Source: an uncultured Alphaproteobacteria bacterium
GTDB taxonomy: Bacteria; Pseudomonadota; Alphaproteobacteria; HIMB59; GCA-002718135
Reading direction: 5' to 3'
DNA: 64,000 bases
Assembly (NCBI GenBank): GCA_902618015.1
Contig: CACMYX010000004.1
Location: forward strand, 62,001 to 126,000
The notes under the pieces were generated by a model. The model worked only from the letters and a program-made list of their open reading frames with translations. It searched no databases and had not been told where the DNA came from. The translations under genes and the position numbers were made by a program. Numbering within the stretch: position 1 is the stretch's first letter; each line of letters opens with the position of its first letter. Below are positions 60,359 through 64,000 of this stretch, piece after piece.

Positions 60359-60814
60359 TTACTTGGTTAGTTTAATTTTACCACCTAATTTTTCTATAAC
60401 TTCAATTGCTTTTTTAGAAGCGTAAGAAATCTCTAAATTTGTTGGTGTATCTAGTTTACCAACATTAAGCAGTTTTATAAATCCATTAGATTTTTTTAGT
60501 ATTTTTTTATTAAAAAGCTCATTCTCTTTAATGTTATTAGGGTCAAGTTTATATTTTTTTATAAAATTATTAATTGTAGTAAAGTTAATTTTCTGAATTT
60601 TAGTTTTAAAAGGGTTTTTAAAACCTCTTTTTGGCAATCTACGATAAAGTGGCATTTGACCGCCCTCAAATCCATTTATTGAAACACCAGACCTTGATTT
60701 CTGACCTTTTACTCCTCTTCCTGCAGTTTTTCCTAGACCAGAACCTGATCCTCTTCCCTTTCTTTTGTTTTTTTTATTTGAAGTTAATGTTGATTTTAAT
60801 TCATTAATTTTCAT
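60359..60814 (-). CDS. rplO: 50S ribosomal protein L15
   Basis: This 151-residue large-subunit protein has the glycine-rich N-terminus [20 protein letters not shown] near 14-33 and [18 protein letters not shown] near 48-65. The C-terminal half ends in a basic [10 protein letters not shown]. It starts 2 bases after the rpsE stop, leaving no room for rpmD (L30), which normally lies between them. Confidence 0.96.
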   Translation of the reverse strand: MKINELKSTLTSNKKNKRKGRGSGSGLGKTAGRGVKGQKSRSGVSINGFEGGQMPLYRRLPKRGFKNPFKTKIQKINFTTINNFIKKYKLDPNNIKENELFNKKILKKSNGFIKLLNVGKLDTPTNLEISYASKKAIEVIEKLGGKIKLTK

Positions 60815-60816
60815 AT

Positions 60817-61326
60817 CTAACTTTTCCTACTGTTAGTAATCTCATTTATTTTTTTCGATCTTTTAGCAGCTACAGACTTAGGAGACTCAGACATTTTGAA
60901 AGCATTGAGTGTAGCTTTTAACATATTGTGTGGGTTAGAAGTACCTGTAGATTTAGCAACGACATCTTTAATACCTAAAGATTCAAAAAGTGCTCTCATT
61001 GGTCCACCAGCAATAATACCTGTTCCAGGAGCTGCTGCTCTCAGAATTACTTTTCCAGCTCCAAACCTCCCAATAACATCGTGGTGTAATGTTCTATTTT
61101 CTTTTAAATGAACTCTAATCATTTTAGTTTTAGCATTTTCAGTTGCTTTTCTTACAGCCTCAGGGACCTCTTTAGCCTTACCAGTACCTATTCCAACTCT
61201 ACCCTTATTATCTCCAACTATCATAATTGCTGCGAAACCAAATCTTCTTCCTCCTTTAACAACTTTTGCCACTCTATTAATTGTTATTAAATGCTCAGTT
61301 AATTCACTTTTATCGTTCTCAAACAT
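60817..61326 (-). CDS. rpsE: 30S ribosomal protein S5
   Basis: This 169-residue small-subunit protein has [20 protein letters not shown] near 18-37, [20 protein letters not shown] near 47, and [20 protein letters not shown] near 104. Its N- and C-terminal parts match the usual S5 fold (dsRBD-like domain followed by S5-C). It follows rplR by 10 bases. Confidence 0.97.
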   Translation of the reverse strand: MFENDKSELTEHLITINRVAKVVKGGRRFGFAAIMIVGDNKGRVGIGTGKAKEVPEAVRKATENAKTKMIRVHLKENRTLHHDVIGRFGAGKVILRAAAPGTGIIAGGPMRALFESLGIKDVVAKSTGTSNPHNMLKATLNAFKMSESPKSVAAKRSKKINEITNSRKS

Positions 61327-61336
61327 ATCTATCCCT

Positions 61337-61669
61337 CTAAAAATTTAAACCTTCTGATCTTGCTGCATCGGCAAGTATTTTTATTAAGCCATGGTATTTA
61401 TATTTACCTCTGTCAAATGCAACTTTTTCAATCCCTTTTGAAATAATTTTTTTGGCTATTTCTTTACCAATAAGTTCAGCTATTTCCTTTCTTTGTAGAT
61501 TTTTATCTTTTATAGATTTTTCAATAGATGAGGAACTTGCTAAAGTAATACCCTTTTTATCATCAATCAATTGAGCATATAAGTGATTATTAGACCTAAA
61601 AACTGTTAATCTATTTCTGTTAGAAACTTTTTTATTTTTATATCTTACTCTTTGTTTTCTATCTTTCAT
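61337..61669 (-). CDS. rplR: 50S ribosomal protein L18
   Basis: This 110-residue 5S rRNA-binding protein has [20 protein letters not shown] near 20-39, and the C-terminal [20 protein letters not shown] near 85-104, followed by SEGLNF, the canonical end of L18. It is short at the N-terminus but complete, 3 bases downstream of rplF. Confidence 0.96.
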   Translation of the reverse strand: MKDRKQRVRYKNKKVSNRNRLTVFRSNNHLYAQLIDDKKGITLASSSSIEKSIKDKNLQRKEIAELIGKEIAKKIISKGIEKVAFDRGKYKYHGLIKILADAARSEGLNF

Positions 61670-61672
61670 AAA

Positions 61673-62203
61673 CTATTTCTTTTTTCCTTCTTTTCTAAAA
61701 ATATATTCATCGATATATTTGATACCTTTTCCCTTAAATGGCTCAGGTTTTCTAAAAGATCTTATTTTAGCTGCAGCTGCTCCCAATTTCTCTTTATTGA
61801 TACTGGTTAGTTTAATAACATTTTGTTTAGGGCACTCAATTTTAACATCTGTAGGGATATCAAAATTGATATCATGACTATAGCCGAGCTCTAATTTTAA
61901 TTTTGAACCTGAAACACTTGCTCTATAACCCGTGCCATTTAGTTCTAATGTTTTTGTAAAACCATTTGTGACTCCATTTATTATATTAGCAATAATAGCT
62001 CTGGTAGTTCCCCAATTTGGATCATTATTATTATCATTTAAAGGTAAAACTTTAACTTCATCTTCACTAATATTAATGTTGTAGTTCGGATTGACTGTAA
62101 TTTTCATCTCACCTAATTTACCTTTAGCTGAAAATATGCCTTCGTTAAAACTACATTCAATTTCTTTTGTTTTTTTAATTGGGTTTTTTGCAATTCTCGA
62201 CAT
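61673..62203 (-). CDS. rplF: 50S ribosomal protein L6
   Basis: This 176-residue large-subunit protein has two L6 repeats: MSRIAKNPI at the start, GTTRAIIANIINGVTNGFTK near 65, the second-repeat ELGYSHDINFDIPTDVKIEC near 103, and the C-terminal RKPEPFKGKGIKYIDEYI near 151, followed by a basic tail. The start overlaps the rpsH stop by one base. Confidence 0.97.
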   Translation of the reverse strand: MSRIAKNPIKKTKEIECSFNEGIFSAKGKLGEMKITVNPNYNINISEDEVKVLPLNDNNNDPNWGTTRAIIANIINGVTNGFTKTLELNGTGYRASVSGSKLKLELGYSHDINFDIPTDVKIECPKQNVIKLTSINKEKLGAAAAKIRSFRKPEPFKGKGIKYIDEYIFRKEGKKK

Positions 62204-62601
62204 TAAAATACCTCACATAAAATTTCGCCACCTACATTATTTTTTTTTGCTTGATGATCTGACATCACTCCTTTAGGCGTTGAGAGAATTGAAATTCCTA
62301 AACCGCCATATGGTTTATTAAGTTCATTAATTTTAGAATATTTTCTAATTCCTGGTTTGGAAATTCTTTTTATTTTCTTTATTACTGGGTTACCATTGTA
62401 ATATTTTAAATCAATTTGTATAGAAACCACACCCTTTCTTTGTTCTATATTTTTAAAATCTCTTATGTAGCCCTCATCTTTGAGAACACTTAATACATTA
62501 ATATTTAATTTAGATTTAAGGCACAAGGTTGAAACTTTTTTTGCTTGGTGAGCATTTTTTATTCTTGCAAGCATATCTGAGAGTGAATCATTAAAAGACA
62601 T
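62203..62601 (-). CDS. rpsH: 30S ribosomal protein S8
   Basis: This 132-residue small-subunit protein begins SFNDSLSDMLARIKNAHQAK, with the S8 core YNGNPVIKKIKRISKPGIR near 69 and the C-terminal GLGISILSTPKGVMSDHQAK near 100, the family signature. It starts 9 bases after rpsN and overlaps rplF by one base. Confidence 0.97.
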   Translation of the reverse strand: MSFNDSLSDMLARIKNAHQAKKVSTLCLKSKLNINVLSVLKDEGYIRDFKNIEQRKGVVSIQIDLKYYNGNPVIKKIKRISKPGIRKYSKINELNKPYGGLGISILSTPKGVMSDHQAKKNNVGGEILCEVF

Positions 62602-62610
62602 TATAACCTC

Positions 62611-62916
62611 CTACCAACTTGACTTAACAACACCTGGCAGATCACCAGACATTGAAAGTTCCCTAAGTTTTATTCTAGACAAACCAAATTTTCTATAATT
62701 TCCTCTTGGTCTACCAGTAATTTCACATCTATTTCTGTGTCTAATTGATGATCCATTTCTAGGTAAATCATTTAATTTATTTTGATAAGCAATTCTTTCT
62801 TCTAATGAAATAGCCTTATTTTTAATTTTTGATTTTAACGCCTCTCTTTTAGATTTAAATTTTTTTATTAATTTTTGTCTAAATAGATTTTTTTGAATTG
62901 AGCTTAATTTTGCCAT
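62611..62916 (-). CDS. rpsN: 30S ribosomal protein S14
   Basis: This 101-residue S14 is of the long, zinc-free type (no CxxC motifs), as in most proteobacteria. Seen: [20 protein letters not shown] near 49-68, [20 protein letters not shown] near 68-87, and the C-terminal [11 protein letters not shown]. It lies 8 bases downstream of rplE. Confidence 0.97.
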   Translation of the reverse strand: MAKLSSIQKNLFRQKLIKKFKSKREALKSKIKNKAISLEERIAYQNKLNDLPRNGSSIRHRNRCEITGRPRGNYRKFGLSRIKLRELSMSGDLPGVVKSSW

Positions 62917-62924
62917 TTTACTCC

Positions 62925-63476
62925 TTAATTAACCTGATTATCTTTGAAAGGCATATTAAAACTTTTTAATAGCTCTATAGCCTCATTGTTATTTTTTGCT
63001 GAAGTACAAATTATAATATCTAAACCTCTTACCTTTTCTACTTTGTCAAAATTGATTTCAGGAAAGATTACATGTTCTTTTATACCCATTGAAAAGTTTC
63101 CTTTACCATCAAAACTTTTAACATTTAACCCTCTAAAATCTCTTATTCTAGGTATTGCTATATTTACCAATCTATCAAGAAACTCATACATCATTTTGTT
63201 TCTAAGAGTTACCTTTGCACCTAGGGGCATACCAGCTCTAATTTTAAATCCAGATATTGCTTTTTTAGAGGTTGTCTTAACGGCTTTCTGACCTGAAATT
63301 AGCGTTAAGTCATCGACAGCTTTATCAATAAGTTTTGTGTCATCTTTACCCTCACCTACACCCATATTAAGAATAATTTTTTTTAATTTTGGAACCTCAA
63401 ATATATTTTTAAGGCCAAGTTTGGACTTTAATTCTTGTTTTATTTGATTATTAAAATGATCAAGCAGTCTACTCAT
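62925..63476 (-). CDS. rplE: 50S ribosomal protein L5
   Basis: This 183-residue 5S rRNA-binding protein has [17 protein letters not shown] near 30, [18 protein letters not shown] near 75, and [20 protein letters not shown] near 109. It ends [20 protein letters not shown], typical of L5. The start overlaps the rplX stop by one base. Confidence 0.97.
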   Translation of the reverse strand: MSRLLDHFNNQIKQELKSKLGLKNIFEVPKLKKIILNMGVGEGKDDTKLIDKAVDDLTLISGQKAVKTTSKKAISGFKIRAGMPLGAKVTLRNKMMYEFLDRLVNIAIPRIRDFRGLNVKSFDGKGNFSMGIKEHVIFPEINFDKVEKVRGLDIIICTSAKNNNEAIELLKSFNMPFKDNQVN

Positions 63477-63790
63477 TAAATCTCCTTACCTGATAATTTA
63501 TTAATTCTAGTTTTTTTATTATCTTTTATTTTATAACCAATTCTTATTCCTTTTTTTAATTCAGCATCATAAAATGATAGGTTAGAAATGTGTATTGGCA
63601 TTTCTTTATCAATTATTCCTCCAGGCTGATTATTATCTGGTTTTTGATTTTTTTTAACTCGATTAATTTCTGAAACAATGGCCTTCATTTGTTTAGGAAG
63701 CATCTTTATTATCTTTCCTGTTTTACCTTTATCTTTACCAGTAAGAACTATTACTTCGTCACCTTTTTTTAATTTAAGTTTATTATTCAT
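63476..63790 (-). CDS. rplX: 50S ribosomal protein L24
   Basis: This 104-residue large-subunit assembly protein has the KOW motif [20 protein letters not shown] near 8-27, [20 protein letters not shown] near 55, and a basic C-terminus. Its ATG shares a base with the TAA of rplN, so the two are translationally coupled. Confidence 0.96.
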   Translation of the reverse strand: MNNKLKLKKGDEVIVLTGKDKGKTGKIIKMLPKQMKAIVSEINRVKKNQKPDNNQPGGIIDKEMPIHISNLSFYDAELKKGIRIGYKIKDNKKTRINKLSGKEI

Positions 63791-64000
63791 TAAATTACCT
63801 CTGGTGCTAAACTTATTATTTTCATAAATTTTTTATTTCTAAGTTCTCTTGTAACTGGGCCAAAAATTCTTGTAGCTATTGGCTCTTCTTGTTTATCTAG
63901 TAACACAGCTGCATTTTTATCAAACCTAATTGCAGTCCCATCAGATCTTTTAAAATCTTTAGAAGTTCTAACTACAACTGCTTTATATACGTCGCCTTTT
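63790..64000 (-). CDS. rplN: 50S ribosomal protein L14, C-terminal part (runs off right edge)
   Basis: The last ~70 residues of L14 are visible: [20 protein letters not shown], then [18 protein letters not shown], and the characteristic C-terminus [16 protein letters not shown]. The stop TAA (63790-63792) overlaps the rplX ATG by one base. The N-terminal part lies beyond the right edge. The gene order continues the spc operon. Confidence 0.95.
   Translation of the reverse strand, partial: KGDVYKAVVVRTSKDFKRSDGTAIRFDKNAAVLLDKQEEPIATRIFGPVTRELRNKKFMKIISLAPEVI

Noticed and set aside
1..64000. Mobile elements, CRISPR arrays, toxin-antitoxin pairs, prophage or integrase genes
   Set aside because: No transposase, integrase, repeat-spacer series or terminal inverted repeats were found; every frame of substance belongs to a housekeeping or catabolic gene.

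Overview
The window is a strongly AT-rich, tightly packed chromosome segment of a streamlined marine-type alphaproteobacterium (SAR11/Pelagibacterales-like or HIMB59/AEGEAN-169-like). This placement is inferred from base composition, near-absent intergenic space, frequent non-ATG starts, the spc/alpha ribosomal gene order followed by crcB and an rluC-type gene, and the stock of osmolyte and sugar catabolism genes. There are no mobile elements, CRISPR arrays, rRNAs or phage genes. No gene-free stretch exceeds about 130 bases, so no separate entry for an empty region is needed.

Layout. (1) 1-10449: an amino-sugar locus on the minus strand. It holds a GH20 beta-N-acetylhexosaminidase without a signal peptide, a Gfo/Idh/MocA oxidoreductase, a MalF/MalG/solute-binding ABC importer without its own ATPase, a second SIS protein, NagA, a NagB-II type deaminase and a GMC oxidoreductase. 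A galactokinase-like GHMP kinase is divergent from the GH20 gene. Together they suggest import of GlcNAc-containing saccharides, cytoplasmic hydrolysis and entry into glycolysis. (2) 10446-16946: a 2-oxoglutarate dioxygenase, two SDRs, two Gfo/Idh/MocA proteins and a UxaA-type sugar-acid dehydratase, which look like an oxidative sugar or sugar-acid route. (3) 16949-28159: a glutamine-synthetase-like gamma-glutamyl ligase, two aldehyde dehydrogenases, an Fe-alcohol dehydrogenase, a DadA-like oxidase and a complete PotABCD-type importer, probably for polyamine or related amine use. (4) 28225-32476: an EamA exporter, an unusual M19 dipeptidase homologue and a two-gene module of unknown function (the second gene is DUF3726-like). 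(5) 32473-48874: a minus-strand run of 13 catabolic genes covering 15 kb. It contains an ectoine hydrolase (DoeA/EutD), heterotetrameric sarcosine oxidase soxBDAG, a proline-racemase-family enzyme, a creatinase-like M24 protein, an M20 amidohydrolase, a fold-II PLP enzyme, EutC, EutB, EutA and a glycine-amidinotransferase homologue. A GabD-like dehydrogenase is divergent from it. I read this as a nitrogen-osmolyte salvage island. (6) 48871-54826: a ROK kinase, BioY, GshB, GshA, MgtE, tRNA-Leu(GAG) and LipB. (7) 54812-64000: an RluC-type pseudouridine synthase, CrcB, then the alpha and spc ribosomal operons from rplQ to rplN, without rpmD at its usual place.

Two architectural traits stand out. 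Five of the seven convergent gene pairs end in the same way, with the two stop codons interleaved in one 4-base YTAR motif. Several divergent pairs have -10-like hexamers placed so that at least one transcript would be leaderless or nearly so. Both solute-binding-protein genes are followed by a 10-bp hairpin before the next gene of the operon.
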